Source: Pantoea nemavictus
GTDB taxonomy: Bacteria > Pseudomonadota > Gammaproteobacteria > Enterobacterales > Enterobacteriaceae
Assembly: GCF_037479095.1 (NCBI RefSeq)
Contig: NZ_JBBGZW010000001.1
Coordinates: forward strand, 3,286,001-3,350,000
Direction: 5' to 3'
Length of the DNA: 64,000 bases
Part shown: positions 34,676-45,444 of the stretch, one piece after another
How the letters are laid out: each line of letters starts with the position of its first letter
How positions within the stretch are numbered: position 1 is the stretch's first letter
Translations under genes and position numbers: made by a program
Notes under the pieces: generated by a model
The model's database searches: none
What the model was told of the DNA's origin: nothing
Seen by the model: only the letters and a program-made list of their open reading frames with translations

Positions 34676-35470
34676 ATGAAAGTAGCAATAGGGCAATTTG
34701 CCGTCAGCCGTGAATGGCAGGAAAACACCGATATTTGCATCGGACTGATGCAGCAGGCGCTGTTGGGCGGCGCAGATCTGCTGGTTTTGCCGGAAGGCGT
34801 GCTGGCGCGTGATATCGCCGATCCCGATTTAGTACTGAAAGCCGCGCAGCCGCTTGACGGCCCGTTCGTCACGCAGCTGCTGGCCGTCAGCAAAGGTAAC
34901 AACCTGACCACCATGATGAGCGTGCACGTGCCAACTGCAGGCGAGAAAGCGCTCAATGTACTGATCGCCATTCGCAACGGTGAAATCATCGCGGAGTACG
35001 TGAAACTGCACCTTTACGATGCCTTCGCCATGCAAGAGTCGCAGCGCGTCAATCCCGGGCATGAGATTCCGCCGCTGGTCGAGGTGGCAGGCATGAAAGT
35101 GGGCCTGATGACCTGCTATGACGTGCGCTTCCCGGAGCTGGCGCGTCGTTTAGTGCTGGATGGCGCGGATGTGCTGGTGCTGCCCGCGGCGTGGGTGAAA
35201 GGCCCGCTAAAAGAGATGCATTGGGAGCTGCTGACCACGGCGCGCGCGCTGGAAAATACCTGCTATATGGTGGCGGTTGGCGAGTGCGGCCCGCGCAATA
35301 TTGGTAACAGCTTGGTGATCGATCCGCTGGGCGTAGCGATTGCCAAAGCGCCTGAATCGGCCGCGCTGGTGTTTGCCGATCTCGATCCGCAGCGCATTGC
35401 CTATGCGCGCAGCGTGCTGCCGGTGCTGGAAAATCGCTGTTTTGCTCGTCCTGAACTTAAAACACGTTGA
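34676..35470 (+). CDS. nit1: Nit1/YbeM-type carbon-nitrogen hydrolase
   Basis: The protein has 264 residues with the nitrilase triad Glu40 (LVLPEG), Lys110 (YVKLHLYD) and Cys147 (LMTCYDVRFPEL). Similarity to E. coli YbeM, a deaminated-glutathione amidase of the Nit1 group, is high. E. coli has ybeM at this same locus next to tatE. Here it lies 3 nt after the Pht5-like gene and 19 nt before an ABC transporter. So it may have been drafted into a pathway cleaving an amide, with ammonia and an acid as products. Confidence 0.85.
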   Translation: MKVAIGQFAVSREWQENTDICIGLMQQALLGGADLLVLPEGVLARDIADPDLVLKAAQPLDGPFVTQLLAVSKGNNLTTMMSVHVPTAGEKALNVLIAIRNGEIIAEYVKLHLYDAFAMQESQRVNPGHEIPPLVEVAGMKVGLMTCYDVRFPELARRLVLDGADVLVLPAAWVKGPLKEMHWELLTTARALENTCYMVAVGECGPRNIGNSLVIDPLGVAIAKAPESAALVFADLDPQRIAYARSVLPVLENRCFARPELKTR

Positions 35471-35489
35471 TTGCTGGGGAATCTAACTG

Positions 35490-36377
35490 ATGAAAACTAT
35501 TGCTACCGCCATCGCGCTGTCATTGGGCCTGACGGCCTGTTTCGCTCAGGCAGCTGATGCGATTCCCACGCAGAAAGTAGACCAGGCTCTGCACGATCGT
35601 CTGCCTGCGGAGATCAAAAGTAGTGGAAAGATGATTTCGGTAAACAACGGATCCTTTCCGCCATATGAGATCGTCAATGGACCGCATTCCATGGATGGCG
35701 CCTCTGCCGATCTGACCGAAGCGCTGGCTCAGCTGCTGGGCGTGAAGATTGAACATGCCACCGTCAGCGGCCTATCGGGCGTGTTGACTGGTATCAATTC
35801 TGGCCGTTATCAGATGGCGATTGGGCCGATTGGTGATTACCCGGATCGTCAGCAGAAGGTCGATTTTATCGATTTCGTGCAGGAGTTCGTGGTGTTTGGC
35901 GTGCAAAAAGGCAATCCGTCAAAGATTAACGGGCTGGAAGATACCTGCGGCAAGCGTATTGCGGTGATGGCGGCGGGATCGGCCGAACAGGTGATTCGCA
36001 AGCAGTCGGATGTCTGTGTCGCCGCGGGCAAACCGGCGGTGGTGGTGCAATCTTTTACCGATCAGCCGTCATCGATTTTAGCCGTGCGCTCTAAACGGTC
36101 CGATGCCTTCTTCTCCTCACAGGCGCCGCTGACGTACTTTATCGAACAGGCCAATGGACAACTGGAGCTGTCAGGCAAAGGCAAGAAAAACGGCTTTGGT
36201 GATATTTTCCAGGGCACCGTGGTGCCGAAAGGATCCGAGCTGGGCAATGTGGTGCTTGATGCCTATAAAGAGCTGTTCAGCAACGGCACTTATACGGCGA
36301 TCATGAAGAAGTGGAAACTGGACGGCAACGTACTGCAGCAACCGGGACGTAACCTGGCGCAAGGGGCAGCAAAATGA
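35490..36377 (+). CDS. Amino-acid-type ABC transporter substrate-binding protein
   Basis: The protein has 295 residues. A Sec signal peptide ends near FAQAAD. The SBP_bac_3 fold is shown by ISVNNGSFPPYEIVNG, HATVSGLSGVLTGINSG and IGDYPDRQQKVDFIDF. It binds a small solute in the periplasm. The solute could be an amide or amino acid fitting the neighbouring Nit1 amidase. The end overlaps the permease start by 4 nt. Confidence 0.87.
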   Translation: MKTIATAIALSLGLTACFAQAADAIPTQKVDQALHDRLPAEIKSSGKMISVNNGSFPPYEIVNGPHSMDGASADLTEALAQLLGVKIEHATVSGLSGVLTGINSGRYQMAIGPIGDYPDRQQKVDFIDFVQEFVVFGVQKGNPSKINGLEDTCGKRIAVMAAGSAEQVIRKQSDVCVAAGKPAVVVQSFTDQPSSILAVRSKRSDAFFSSQAPLTYFIEQANGQLELSGKGKKNGFGDIFQGTVVPKGSELGNVVLDAYKELFSNGTYTAIMKKWKLDGNVLQQPGRNLAQGAAK

Positions 36378-37333
36378 GTTCAGTCACCAACAATTCGCGA
36401 GCCAGGGATAAGGCCGACGTGCAGCAGCGCGATGTGGCTTTTGCCCGCAGTGCGCCCACTTATGGACGCTGGATCTCATGGATTGTGGTGCTGGTTATCG
36501 CCGCTAACTTTCTTTGGTTGGTGGCGACCAATCCCAATTTTGAGTGGCATGTGGTGCTGCAGTGGTTCACTGAAGGTTCGGTGATGAAGGGCCTGCAGGT
36601 CACGCTCGGCTTGACGGTGGTATCGATGATCCTCGGTACGCTGTTGGGGCTTCTGCTTGGCGTGTGGCGGCTGTCTGAAAACAGATTGTTGAGCGGTTTA
36701 TCGTCGCTCTACATCTGGTTTTTCCGTGGCACACCGCTGCTGGTGCAGCTGATCTTTTGGTACAACCTCTCGACGCTGTTTCCAACGCTGTCGATCACCC
36801 TTCCGTGGACGGATATCACCTTTGCCAGCTGGAATACCAACGATCTGATTACACCGCTCACCGCTGCAATTGCCGGATTAGCGCTCAATGAAGCCGCCTA
36901 CATGGCAGAGATTATTCGTGCTGGATTGCTGTCAGTGGATAACGGCCAGGTGGAAACCACCCAGGCGTTTGGCATGAGCCGAAGCCGCGCGCTGCGTCGG
37001 GTGATTATTCCGCAGGCGATGCGTTCGATCATCCCGCCAACCGGCAATCAGTTGATCAGCATGATCAAGGCCACTTCGCTGGTGAGCGTGATTGCCATGG
37101 GCGATCTGTTGTACTCAGTGCAGGCGGTCTATAACCGTACCTTTGAAATTATCCCGATGCTGATGGTCGCGGTGATTTGGTACCTGTTTATCACCTCGAT
37201 CCTCAACGTTGGCCAGTCCGCGATTGAGCGCTACTACGCGCGCGGTACGACGCGCACGGTGGTGAATAAACGTCGCGTAGCTGCCAACGATCAAGCACCT
37301 GCCGTTGCGCACCGTCTGAAGGAGGATGTATGA
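36374..37333 (+). CDS. Amino-acid ABC transporter permease (HisM/GlnP type)
   Basis: The protein has 319 residues, with a soluble N-terminal tail (~1-30) and five or six transmembrane helices. The coupling motif is [20 protein letters not shown]. One gene only, so the transmembrane part is probably a homodimer. It overlaps both the binding-protein and ATPase genes by 4 nt. The C-terminal tail (~285-319) is longer than in most family members. Confidence 0.9.
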   Translation: MSSVTNNSRARDKADVQQRDVAFARSAPTYGRWISWIVVLVIAANFLWLVATNPNFEWHVVLQWFTEGSVMKGLQVTLGLTVVSMILGTLLGLLLGVWRLSENRLLSGLSSLYIWFFRGTPLLVQLIFWYNLSTLFPTLSITLPWTDITFASWNTNDLITPLTAAIAGLALNEAAYMAEIIRAGLLSVDNGQVETTQAFGMSRSRALRRVIIPQAMRSIIPPTGNQLISMIKATSLVSVIAMGDLLYSVQAVYNRTFEIIPMLMVAVIWYLFITSILNVGQSAIERYYARGTTRTVVNKRRVAANDQAPAVAHRLKEDV

Positions 37334-38100
37334 GTGAGGTTCAGCCGCTGGTACGCGCGCGCAATGTGCAGAAGAGTTACGGCGACAATGAAGTACTAAA
37401 AGGTATCGATCTCGATGTGTTTCCCGGTGAAGTGGTGGTGATTTTGGGACCCTCCGGTTCAGGAAAATCGACCTTTCTGCGTTGCATCAATCATCTGGAA
37501 GATATGAATGCCGGTTCGATAATGGTCGGCAAGGAGCAGATCGGTTACGAACTTAAACGCGGAATTTTACATCGTCTGTCGGCGCGTAAAATTGCGCATC
37601 AGCGCCAGAAAATCGGCATGGTGTTCCAACAGTTCAACCTCTATCCGCACATGACGGTGTTGCAAAACATCATCGAAGCGCCGATTGGCGTACACAAATT
37701 TCCGCGTCAGGATGCGCTCAGGCATGCGCATGAACTGCTGGCGACCGTCGGACTCAGTGATAAAGCCGATGCCTGGCCGCGTCACCTTTCGGGTGGCCAG
37801 CAGCAGCGTGTGGCCATTGCGCGTGCGCTGGCGATAAAACCCGCCCTGATGTTGTTTGATGAACCGACTTCGGCGCTCGACCCTGAATTAGTTGGCGAAG
37901 TGCTGGCCACCATGCGCACGCTGGCCGACCAGGGATTGACGATGATTGTGGTGACACATGAAATTGGTTTTGCGCGCGAAGCGGCCGATCGGGTGGTGTT
38001 TATGGATGGTGGCGTGGTGGTGGAGCAGGGCAGTCCGGAACAGGTGATTGGTAACCCGCAGCATCCTCGTACGCAGGCGTTTCTTAGCCGCTTTATCTGA
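37330..38100 (+). CDS. Amino-acid ABC transporter ATP-binding protein
   Basis: The protein has 256 residues. Walker A is GPSGSGKST at 40-48, the signature is LSGGQQQR, and Walker B is [14 protein letters not shown]. It is of the GlnQ/HisP type. A short basic insertion ([13 protein letters not shown]) follows the D-loop region, as in some polar amino-acid importers. Last gene of the cluster before tatE. Confidence 0.94.
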   Translation: MSEVQPLVRARNVQKSYGDNEVLKGIDLDVFPGEVVVILGPSGSGKSTFLRCINHLEDMNAGSIMVGKEQIGYELKRGILHRLSARKIAHQRQKIGMVFQQFNLYPHMTVLQNIIEAPIGVHKFPRQDALRHAHELLATVGLSDKADAWPRHLSGGQQQRVAIARALAIKPALMLFDEPTSALDPELVGEVLATMRTLADQGLTMIVVTHEIGFAREAADRVVFMDGGVVVEQGSPEQVIGNPQHPRTQAFLSRFI

Positions 38101-38198
38101 GCCAGCGGTCTCACTCTGTTACAGATTGCAGTTGAGGCCGGCTATAAACTGCGCGTTAATAGTCGGGTCCGTTTTTCACAATGGTTGAAAGGTAAATT

Positions 38199-38402
38199 AT
38201 GGAAGGTATCAGTATTGCCAAACTGCTGATCATCGGTGCTCTCATCGTACTGCTTTTTGGCACCAATAAGTTACGTTCACTGGGTGGCGATCTGGGTTCC
38301 GCAATCAAAGGCTTCAAGAAAGCCATGAAAGATGATGAATCCGGCGCACCTAAAAGCAGCGTTGAAGAAGTGCCTGTTGAACGTGTCAGTCACAAAGAGT
38401 AA
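38199..38402 (+). CDS. tatE: TatE, twin-arginine translocase subunit
   Basis: The protein has 67 residues with an N-terminal helix ([21 protein letters not shown]), an amphipathic helix [19 protein letters not shown] and the tail SHKE shared with E. coli TatE. It supports or replaces TatA in export of folded proteins. A bidirectional terminator follows. Confidence 0.93.
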   Translation: MEGISIAKLLIIGALIVLLFGTNKLRSLGGDLGSAIKGFKKAMKDDESGAPKSSVEEVPVERVSHKE

Positions 38403-38444
38403 TCTCTGCGCCGAACGTCAATAAATGTAAATATTTATTACGTT

Positions 38445-38477
38445 AAAAAAACCAGACTGCTATCAGTCTGGTTTTTT
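38445..38477. terminator. Bidirectional terminator, tatE / Ig-like gene
   Basis: ACCAGACTG and CAGTCTGGT form a 9-bp stem with loop CTAT. It is flanked by A7 on the left and T6 on the right, so it works on both strands. Confidence 0.92.
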
Positions 38478-38488
38478 GTTTTTACGGC

Positions 38489-39520
38489 TTAATGCCAGAT
38501 GACGCTGGCATTCCCCAATGCATCTAAATCGAAGATATCCGCATGATGCAACGGTTCAAAGAGATCTAATCCATTCTGCATTTGCCAGTTGTCGAGCAAC
38601 CCTTCAGTTAATACCAGCGGCGCTAAGGTCACCGGCATTTCATCTTGTTGTGTCACCAACTCGATTAAGGCGTTATCGATCATCTCCAGCTCACTCTCAT
38701 CGATCGGCATGAGAATCGCCCCGATTTTAGAGCGAATGACAAATGGCACATCGATTTTGTCACCAGGGATGCCTTGCGGACCAATGGGTACTGCACTGAA
38801 GATATGCTGAGCGGCAGGAAGTTCGGCCGGCACGGCAAATTGCCACTGGCCTTCGTTATCGATCTCCGTGCTGCCTACCAGCACATCATCAATGTAAAAG
38901 TTGAGTAATGTGCCAGCAGGCGCGACACCGCTGAATGTGATCTCATCGTCCTGTTGCTGATACTCGCTATTCAGGATGACTTCACTTACCTCGCTAGTCG
39001 TTGCGTCAACTCTCGGCTGTTGTTCAGGCTCACGCACGCTGGGCTCAATCAGATCGATGGCTTCTACGCTGACAATCGGCGGGTTGACATACAGCGGCGA
39101 AAGCGTCAGCAGAGGGAGGCTAAACTCGCCTTCCTCTGGATTATCGTTCCAGCGATAGTCAGCCTCATAAGGTAACAACGCCAGCGTAGCGGGCAGAACG
39201 TCAGGATGGGTCATTTCTGCCACCATTGCTGCCGTCTGATGAAGTGTTTCGGCAGGAGCGGCATCGGCTGTTTTAACCCTCAATGGCAGCTGCATCTCAT
39301 CGTAGCGATGTTCAATGCTGATAGCGGTAGCGATAAACGCATTGGCACAAGAGGCGTGAGAAGAAGTATAGGGATTCGTGTTGTCTATCGGTGTAGTTCG
39401 CGCTTTTAGCGCTTCCAGGCTCTCACCTGATGCGCTGTAACGCCGCACATCTGAGGGTGGACCTGACACATCCGGTGCTCGGGAAAAATCGAGCCCCTCT
39501 GTATGAAAGGATGTTTGCAT
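38489..39520 (-). CDS. Acidic protein with Ig-like fold, unknown function
   Basis: The protein has 343 residues, with no signal peptide or membrane segment. About residues 180-265 look like a bacterial Ig-like module (FSGVAPAGTLLNFYIDDV, TEIDNEGQWQFAVP) of the kind repeated in large adhesins. The rest is acidic and Asp/Glu/Pro-rich. GAAGG lies at good spacing before the ATG. It sits alone between tatE and lipA, where E. coli has no gene. It could be a degraded adhesin fragment or a secreted protein using a C-terminal signal. Function unknown. Confidence 0.65.
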   Translation of the reverse strand: MQTSFHTEGLDFSRAPDVSGPPSDVRRYSASGESLEALKARTTPIDNTNPYTSSHASCANAFIATAISIEHRYDEMQLPLRVKTADAAPAETLHQTAAMVAEMTHPDVLPATLALLPYEADYRWNDNPEEGEFSLPLLTLSPLYVNPPIVSVEAIDLIEPSVREPEQQPRVDATTSEVSEVILNSEYQQQDDEITFSGVAPAGTLLNFYIDDVLVGSTEIDNEGQWQFAVPAELPAAQHIFSAVPIGPQGIPGDKIDVPFVIRSKIGAILMPIDESELEMIDNALIELVTQQDEMPVTLAPLVLTEGLLDNWQMQNGLDLFEPLHHADIFDLDALGNASVIWH

Positions 39521-39667
39521 TATCTGACCTTCAAAAAAATCACACTGAGAAAAAGAATAGGCTCTTATGGCCTCAGCGGTTAAAGCGACAGAGTTAAGAC
39601 GAGGATTAATAGCGTGGCGGTGATTTTTAGCGATTGCGCCCGGGCAGGGCGCAATCGTGAAAGGAAA

Positions 39668-40633
39668 TTACTTAACTTCCATACCTTTAGCCTGCATGTC
39701 GGCATGATAAGAAGAGCGCACAAACGGGCCGCAGGCTGCATGGGTGAAGCCCATCGCCATCGCTTCTTCTTTCATTTCATCAAACTCTGCCGGGCTTACG
39801 TAGCGCTGTACGGGCAAGTGGTGACGACTCGGCTGCAGATATTGGCCCAGCGTCAGCATGGTGACGCCATGACGACGCAGATCGCGCATCACTTCAATGA
39901 TTTCGGCATTGGTTTCACCCAGGCCAACCATCAAACCCGATTTGGTGGGTATTTCCGGATGCGCTTCTTTGAACCGCTCCAGCAGTTTCAGTGACCAATC
40001 GTAGTTCGCGCCCGGACGCACCTGACGGTAAACGCGCGGCACGTTCTCCAGGTTGTGGTTAAACACATCCGGCGGCGTGGCATTGAGGATTTCCAGCGCA
40101 CGATCCATACGACCACGGAAGTCTGGCACCAGCGTTTCAATTTTGATTGTTGGGCTTTTTTCGCGAATCGCGCTGATACAATCGGCAAAATGCTGAGCGC
40201 CGCCGTCACGTAGATCGTCACGATCCACTGAGGTGATGACCACATAACGCAACGCCATATCGGCGATGGTTTGCGCCAGCTTCAGCGGCTCGTTAGCATC
40301 GGGCATGTTTGGACGACCATGTGCCACATCGCAGAATGGGCAGCGACGAGTACAGATTGCACCGAGGATCATAAAGGTTGCCGTGCCGTGGTTAAAACAT
40401 TCCGCGAGGTTAGGGCAGGAGGCTTCTTCGCACACCGAGTGCAGACCATTTTTACGCATCGCGGCTTTGATGCCCTGAATGCGGCTTGAATCCGCAGGCA
40501 GTTTGATCTTCATCCATTCCGGCTTACGCAGAATTTGTTCACGCTCTACCACCACGGTTTTCACCGGGATTAGCGCCATCTTGTCGGCATCGCGATATTT
40601 GACGCCACGTTCCATCTGAATTGGTTTACTCAT
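39668..40633 (-). CDS. lipA: LipA, lipoyl synthase
   Basis: The protein has 321 residues. Auxiliary cluster Cys68, Cys73, Cys79 ([12 protein letters not shown]) and radical-SAM cluster Cys94, Cys98, Cys101 (CTRRCPFC) are in the E. coli positions. It inserts two sulfur atoms into protein-bound octanoate, sacrificing its auxiliary cluster. lipB lies upstream on the same strand. Confidence 0.97.
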   Translation of the reverse strand: MSKPIQMERGVKYRDADKMALIPVKTVVVEREQILRKPEWMKIKLPADSSRIQGIKAAMRKNGLHSVCEEASCPNLAECFNHGTATFMILGAICTRRCPFCDVAHGRPNMPDANEPLKLAQTIADMALRYVVITSVDRDDLRDGGAQHFADCISAIREKSPTIKIETLVPDFRGRMDRALEILNATPPDVFNHNLENVPRVYRQVRPGANYDWSLKLLERFKEAHPEIPTKSGLMVGLGETNAEIIEVMRDLRRHGVTMLTLGQYLQPSRHHLPVQRYVSPAEFDEMKEEAMAMGFTHAACGPFVRSSYHADMQAKGMEVK

Positions 40634-40809
40634 AAATCTGCAGGTTCCGGTCGGGATTGCGATTTGAAAGCTTCCTCACTCAAACTGAGAACCAGGCTTT
40701 CAACTTTTTTTGAAAATATGGCAAAAATTATATCATCTCATCTGCCCATAAGCAGCCGATAAGCCGAGGCAAAAGTTACAATTTTGTAAATACGCACGTA
40801 CAGACAAGG

Positions 40810-41460
40810 TCAAACGGCGGCATCATTTTGCCATGCCAGTTGGTTAAATCCGGTCAAGCGCGCGAAATGTTGTACCAGACGTGGTTGTACATCTGCGGGG
40901 GTAACGCCCGGCTGAAACTGGCTTAACTGCGTCATCTGCATCCCGGCATAACCGCAGGGATTGATACGCAGAAAAGGGGCTAAATCCATCGACACATTAA
41001 GCGCCAGACCGTGAAACGAACAGCCTTTACGGATGCGCAGCCCCAGCGAGCAAATCTTCTCATCACCAACATAAACGCCTGGCGCATCAGGACGTGCTCG
41101 GGCGCTGATGTCGTAATCGGCCAGCGTGGCAATCACCGTCTCTTCTAAGGCGGTTACCAGCTCACGTACGCCCATTTTGCGGCGCTTTACGTCGATCAGC
41201 ACATACATTACTTGTTGGCCTGGGCCATGATATGTCACCTGGCCGCCACGATCGCTTTGCACTACCGGAATATCGCCCGGCATCAGCAAATGCTCGGCTT
41301 TGCCTGCCTGACCTTGAGTAAATACCGGATGGTGTTCAACCAACCAGATTTCATCGGCAGAGTGGCTGTCACGCTGATCGGTGAATTGATGCATCGCATC
41401 GGAGATGGGTTGCCAATCGCGCTGGCCGAGTTGACGAACAAGAAGCGTATTAGCTGACAA
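40810..41460 (-). CDS. lipB: LipB, octanoyltransferase
   Basis: The protein has 216 residues with the catalytic Lys135 ([10 protein letters not shown]) and Cys169 (INPCGY) at the E. coli positions, and [12 protein letters not shown]. It moves octanoate from acyl carrier protein to lipoyl domains, feeding LipA. ybeD lies upstream, lipA downstream. Confidence 0.96.
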   Translation of the reverse strand: MSANTLLVRQLGQRDWQPISDAMHQFTDQRDSHSADEIWLVEHHPVFTQGQAGKAEHLLMPGDIPVVQSDRGGQVTYHGPGQQVMYVLIDVKRRKMGVRELVTALEETVIATLADYDISARARPDAPGVYVGDEKICSLGLRIRKGCSFHGLALNVSMDLAPFLRINPCGYAGMQMTQLSQFQPGVTPADVQPRLVQHFARLTGFNQLAWQNDAAV

Positions 41461-41529
41461 AGCGAAGATCCGGTAAAGAGTGGAACGCAGAGTATAACGC
41501 TGGCAAAGCGGACTTTGCCAGCGCCAGAA

Positions 41530-41793
41530 TTACAGCACCATACGTACGATTTCGATGTTGCCTAACTCTTCATAGAGCGTTTCAACTTGCTCAATATGCG
41601 TCGCGATGATGGTAATTGAAACTGAGTGATAGTTGCCTTTGCTGCTTGGCTTAATATCTGGCTTGTAGTCGCCTGGCGCGTGGCGCTGCACCACTTCAAC
41701 CACTTGATCAACCAGCTCCGGTTGCGCCAAACCCATCACTTTGTAAGTAAATGGCGTAGGGAATTCGAGCAGTTCATTCAATTTGGTTTTCAT
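41530..41793 (-). CDS. ybeD: YbeD, DUF493 protein
   Basis: The protein has 87 residues ([20 protein letters not shown]), the usual length, with an ACT-like ferredoxin fold. It may help regulate the lipoate genes or DacA; this is not settled. Its order between dacA and lipB is conserved. Confidence 0.95.
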   Translation of the reverse strand: MKTKLNELLEFPTPFTYKVMGLAQPELVDQVVEVVQRHAPGDYKPDIKPSSKGNYHSVSITIIATHIEQVETLYEELGNIEIVRMVL

Positions 41794-41811
41794 ACATTGA
41801 CTCCGGTGCTT

Positions 41812-41840
41812 AAAAAACAGGCTCCCGCCGAGGCGGGAGC
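41812..41840 (-). terminator. Terminator after dacA (minus strand)
   Basis: On the minus strand CTCCCGCC pairs with GGCGGGAG and is followed by CCTGTTTTTT. It lies between dacA and ybeD. Confidence 0.88.
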
Positions 41841-41889
41841 AAAGATAGTAGCTTATTTGGGGGCAAATTGGCGTTTTTTCAAGCGCGCC

Positions 41890-43101
41890 TTAGCCGAACC
41901 AGTGGTGGAACATCAGTTTGATGTAATCAATAATGCGACCGAAGAAACCGCCTTCCTGTACTTCGTTCAGCACCACCAGCGGACGCTGTTCAACCGTTTT
42001 GCCATCAAGCTGGAAGTTGATGCTGCCAACTACCTGATTTTTCTGCAGCGGCGCGTGCAGTTCAGTGTTGTTCAGCACATAGCTGGCTTTCAGATCTTTC
42101 ATGCGGCCACGCGGGATGGTCAGATAGGCATCTTTCTCCACGCCCAGCTGCACGCGATCGCTGTTACCGAACCACACCGGCTCAGAGGCAAACTCTTTAC
42201 CCGCTTTCAGTGGCGCTACGGTTTCAAAGAAGCGGAAGCCCCACGTCAGCAGCTTTTTACTCTCGGTTTCGCGGCCTTTATAGGTACGCCCACCCATTAC
42301 CGCTGAGATCAAACGCATCTGACCTTCAGTCGCAGAAGCCACCAGGTTGTAGCCTGCTGCATCCGTGTGACCGGTTTTAATGCCGTCGACGTTCAGGCTG
42401 GTATCCCACAGTAAACCGTTACGGTTGGTCTGGCGGATATTGTTGAAGGTGAAGTCTTTTTCGCGGTAAACCGCGTACTCATCCGGCACATCACGGATCA
42501 GCGCCTGGCCGATCAACGCCATATCGCGCGGGGAGCTATATTGGCCTTCAGCATCTAAACCGTGCACGGTTTGGAAGTGGGTATTTTTCAAGCCCAGCGC
42601 GCCAACGTAGTTGTTCATCAGGTTAACGAACGCGTCCTGGCTACCCGCAACATAGTCAGCCATGGCAACGCAGGCATCATTGCCCGATTGCAGCACGATA
42701 CCGCGCGTCAGCTGTGAAACCGGTACACGATCGCCTGGCTTCAGGAACATCAGTGATGAACCTTTAAATACGGGATTACCGGTTGCCCAGGCATCTTTGC
42801 CGACGGTAACGATATCATCGTTATGGATTTTGCCGGCTTTGACCGCCTGACCAATCACGTAACTGGTCATCATTTTGGTCAGACTTGCCGGATCGCGACG
42901 CGCATCGGCGTTCTTTTCGGCCAGCACTTTACCGGAGTTATAGTCGATCAGCACATAAGCTTCAGCATCAATGTCCGGTACGCCCGGAATCATAGTCTTA
43001 AGATTAACATCGTCCGCAAAAGCGACATGGCTGAGAGAAAGGGCGATCAGTGATCCCACTGTCAGGCGTTTCAGAAAACGAGAAGGTTTCAGCGTATTCA
43101 T
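41890..43101 (-). CDS. dacA: DacA, PBP5 D-Ala-D-Ala carboxypeptidase
   Basis: I choose ATG 43101 ([12 protein letters not shown]), the family start, giving 403 residues. The signal peptide ends at HVAFA. The active site is Ser73-x-x-Lys76 (ASLTKMM), SGN (LQSGNDAC) and KTG (GIKTGHTD). A C-terminal amphipathic anchor ends in FHHWFG. It trims the peptide stems of peptidoglycan and sits on the outer face of the inner membrane. Confidence 0.96.
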   Translation of the reverse strand: MNTLKPSRFLKRLTVGSLIALSLSHVAFADDVNLKTMIPGVPDIDAEAYVLIDYNSGKVLAEKNADARRDPASLTKMMTSYVIGQAVKAGKIHNDDIVTVGKDAWATGNPVFKGSSLMFLKPGDRVPVSQLTRGIVLQSGNDACVAMADYVAGSQDAFVNLMNNYVGALGLKNTHFQTVHGLDAEGQYSSPRDMALIGQALIRDVPDEYAVYREKDFTFNNIRQTNRNGLLWDTSLNVDGIKTGHTDAAGYNLVASATEGQMRLISAVMGGRTYKGRETESKKLLTWGFRFFETVAPLKAGKEFASEPVWFGNSDRVQLGVEKDAYLTIPRGRMKDLKASYVLNNTELHAPLQKNQVVGSINFQLDGKTVEQRPLVVLNEVQEGGFFGRIIDYIKLMFHHWFG

Positions 43102-43218
43102 GTTCAGGACTACAACATCCGTGGGTTTAGAGTGAAAAAAGTGCCTAACTATAGCAAACGCCCGATCGGGCGACATCTTGCTTTGCAAATCAGTTTCAGC
43201 AGGAAATGTCACTGACCG

Positions 43219-44313
43219 TTACATTGACGGGCGGGCAGTGGTGATAAATGAACTCATTTGCGCTTCGGTGTTCAGGCGCTGCTGCAGTGCCGCCGCTTCA
43301 GCGCGGCTGTTAAAACCACCTAGCTGAATGCGATAGACGCTGCCATTCGCTTCAACCGCACCCGGCACGCCAAAGCGCTTACCAAGGCTTTCCGCCAGTT
43401 GACGCGCGCGGACCGGATCGTTAATCGCACCCACCTGTACCACATAACCGCTGCCCGCATGAGCATTCTGGCGGGTAGCCGGCGCGGCGCTCGCTGTTGG
43501 GGCGACAGGCGTTGTCGATGCTGGCGACGCTGCAGGCTCGTTGCCTTCCAGCACGCCATTTGCTAACGGCTGCGGCGCACCGAGAAAACCACTGCTCTGG
43601 ACTGGCGCACCCATGTCGCCATTATTCTGCAGCGTGCTGTTATCAACGGCGCGCACATCTTGCGGGGCAGGCGCTGGCGTAGTATTGGCGCTACCGCCCA
43701 TCATCACCATGCCACCGCCGAGGTCTGGACGCGCGGGCAGGGCGTAGCTCTGCTTAGCGACGGTAGTACCGATGGAGCCAGGACCCGAAACGGAACCATC
43801 CGGCGCGACTTTAATGTAGTCCACTCGTACGCGGGTATTGTTGGAGATATTCAGGCGGTCGCCCGCTGCGCGCGACAGATCAATAATTCTGCCCGGCGTG
43901 TAAGGACCGCGATCGTTGACACGCACCACAATTTGGCGGCCATTAGCGAGGTTAGTGACGCGCACATAGCTTGGCAGCGGCAAAGTAGGGTGCGCAGCCG
44001 TCATGGCTTCCGGATCGTAGGTTTCTCCGATCGCGGTACGGTTACCTTGCGCTTCATCGCCATACCAGGTTGCTAAGCCGACTTCGCTGTAGTTCGACGG
44101 ATCTTTAATCACGCGGTAATTTTTACCGTTGACGCTGTAATCCTGGCTGGTAGAGGGATTGATCGGTTCATAACGCGGTTCCACGCCAGGAATTTCCACT
44201 ACCGGGCCGTTGTAGGCCGGTTGCGGGGGCGCAGTATTATTTTGCGGTTCCGGTGTGGAACAGGCAGCCAGTACCAATGATGCCAGTGCAACCCCAAGCC
44301 AGTCCTTACGCAT
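43219..44313 (-). CDS. rlpA: RlpA, septal lipoprotein / lytic transglycosylase-like
   Basis: The protein has 364 residues. Lipobox LAAC (Cys18), a double-psi beta-barrel (ATWYGDEAQGNRTAIGE, VRVNDRGPYTPGRIIDLSRAA) and a C-terminal SPOR domain (~290-360) bind denuded glycan strands. A Pro/Ala-rich linker joins them. The gene follows mrdB in the elongation cluster. Confidence 0.95.
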   Translation of the reverse strand: MRKDWLGVALASLVLAACSTPEPQNNTAPPQPAYNGPVVEIPGVEPRYEPINPSTSQDYSVNGKNYRVIKDPSNYSEVGLATWYGDEAQGNRTAIGETYDPEAMTAAHPTLPLPSYVRVTNLANGRQIVVRVNDRGPYTPGRIIDLSRAAGDRLNISNNTRVRVDYIKVAPDGSVSGPGSIGTTVAKQSYALPARPDLGGGMVMMGGSANTTPAPAPQDVRAVDNSTLQNNGDMGAPVQSSGFLGAPQPLANGVLEGNEPAASPASTTPVAPTASAAPATRQNAHAGSGYVVQVGAINDPVRARQLAESLGKRFGVPGAVEANGSVYRIQLGGFNSRAEAAALQQRLNTEAQMSSFITTARPSM

Positions 44314-44323
44314 GTGCAGCCTC

Positions 44324-45442
44324 TTAAACGCTTTTAGATAACATTTTTCGATGAGTATGGATCGACATCACGATGCCAAATCCAGCCATTAACACAATCA
44401 ATGCCGATCCGCCGTAACTGACCAGCGGTAGCGGTACGCCAACCACCGGTAAGATACCACTTACCATGCCAATGTTAACGAAAACATAAACGAATAAAAT
44501 CAGCATCAAACCGCCGGCCATCACGCGGCCAAAGGTGGTTTGCGCGCGCGCGGCGATGATCAAGCCGCGCATGATCAGCAGCAAATAGAGTACCAGCAAT
44601 AACAACACGCCAACCAGGCCGAGCTCTTCCGCCAGTACGGCAAAGATAAAGTCGGTGTGACGTTCAGGCAAAAACTCCAGCTGCGATTGGGTGCCGTGCA
44701 GCCAACCCTTACCGCGCAAGCCCCCTGAGCCGATGGCAATTTTTGATTGAATGATGTGATATCCGGCACCGAGCGGATCGCTTTCCGGGTCCAGCAGCAT
44801 CATGACGCGGTCGCGCTGATAATCGTGCATCAGGAAGAACCACAGAATCGGGATAAAGGCCGCCACCAGCAGCACCGCAATGCCAATCAGTTTCCAGCTC
44901 ATGCCGGATAAGAACAGCACAAACAGGCCTGAAGCGGCGATCAGAATAGAAGTACCCAGGTCAGGCTGCGCCGCCACTAACAGCGTGGGCATGAAAATCA
45001 GCACTAACGCGATACCGGTATTTTTTAGCGTCGGCGGACAAACATCGCGGTTGATAAAGCGCGCCACCATCAGCGGCACGGCAATCTTAGCGATTTCCGA
45101 GGGCTGAAAACGCACGAAGCCGAGGTCGAGCCAGCGCTGCGCCCCTTTACTGATATGGCCAAAGGCATCCACCGCAATCAGCAATATCACGCAGACAATG
45201 TAGAGGTAGGGCGCCCAACTTTCATAAACGCGCGGCGGCACCTGCGCCAGCACCAGCATAATGACAATGCCCATGGCAATCTGGCCGAATTTACGTTCGG
45301 TCATGCCTGGATCCTGTCCGCTGGCGCTCCAGATAACGATAGCGCTGTACGTCAGCAGGCTGAGAATGATCAGCATAAATAGCGGGTCGATATGGATGCG
45401 CGTCCAGATCGATCTTTTCTGCGGATTATCGTTCATGGACAT
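44324..45442 (-). CDS. mrdB: RodA (MrdB), cell-shape glycosyltransferase
   Basis: The protein has 372 residues and about ten transmembrane helices of the SEDS family. Near-identical to E. coli in [20 protein letters not shown] and [13 protein letters not shown]. It polymerises peptidoglycan with PBP2. mrdA ends 3 nt before its start. Confidence 0.97.
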   Translation of the reverse strand: MSMNDNPQKRSIWTRIHIDPLFMLIILSLLTYSAIVIWSASGQDPGMTERKFGQIAMGIVIMLVLAQVPPRVYESWAPYLYIVCVILLIAVDAFGHISKGAQRWLDLGFVRFQPSEIAKIAVPLMVARFINRDVCPPTLKNTGIALVLIFMPTLLVAAQPDLGTSILIAASGLFVLFLSGMSWKLIGIAVLLVAAFIPILWFFLMHDYQRDRVMMLLDPESDPLGAGYHIIQSKIAIGSGGLRGKGWLHGTQSQLEFLPERHTDFIFAVLAEELGLVGVLLLLVLYLLLIMRGLIIAARAQTTFGRVMAGGLMLILFVYVFVNIGMVSGILPVVGVPLPLVSYGGSALIVLMAGFGIVMSIHTHRKMLSKSV

Positions 45443-45444
45443 CT

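Noticed and set aside
39631..39657. Perfect 11-bp inverted repeat (CGATTGCGCCC) after lipA
   Set aside because: The stem is strong but the following bases are not T-rich on either strand, so I do not call it a terminator.
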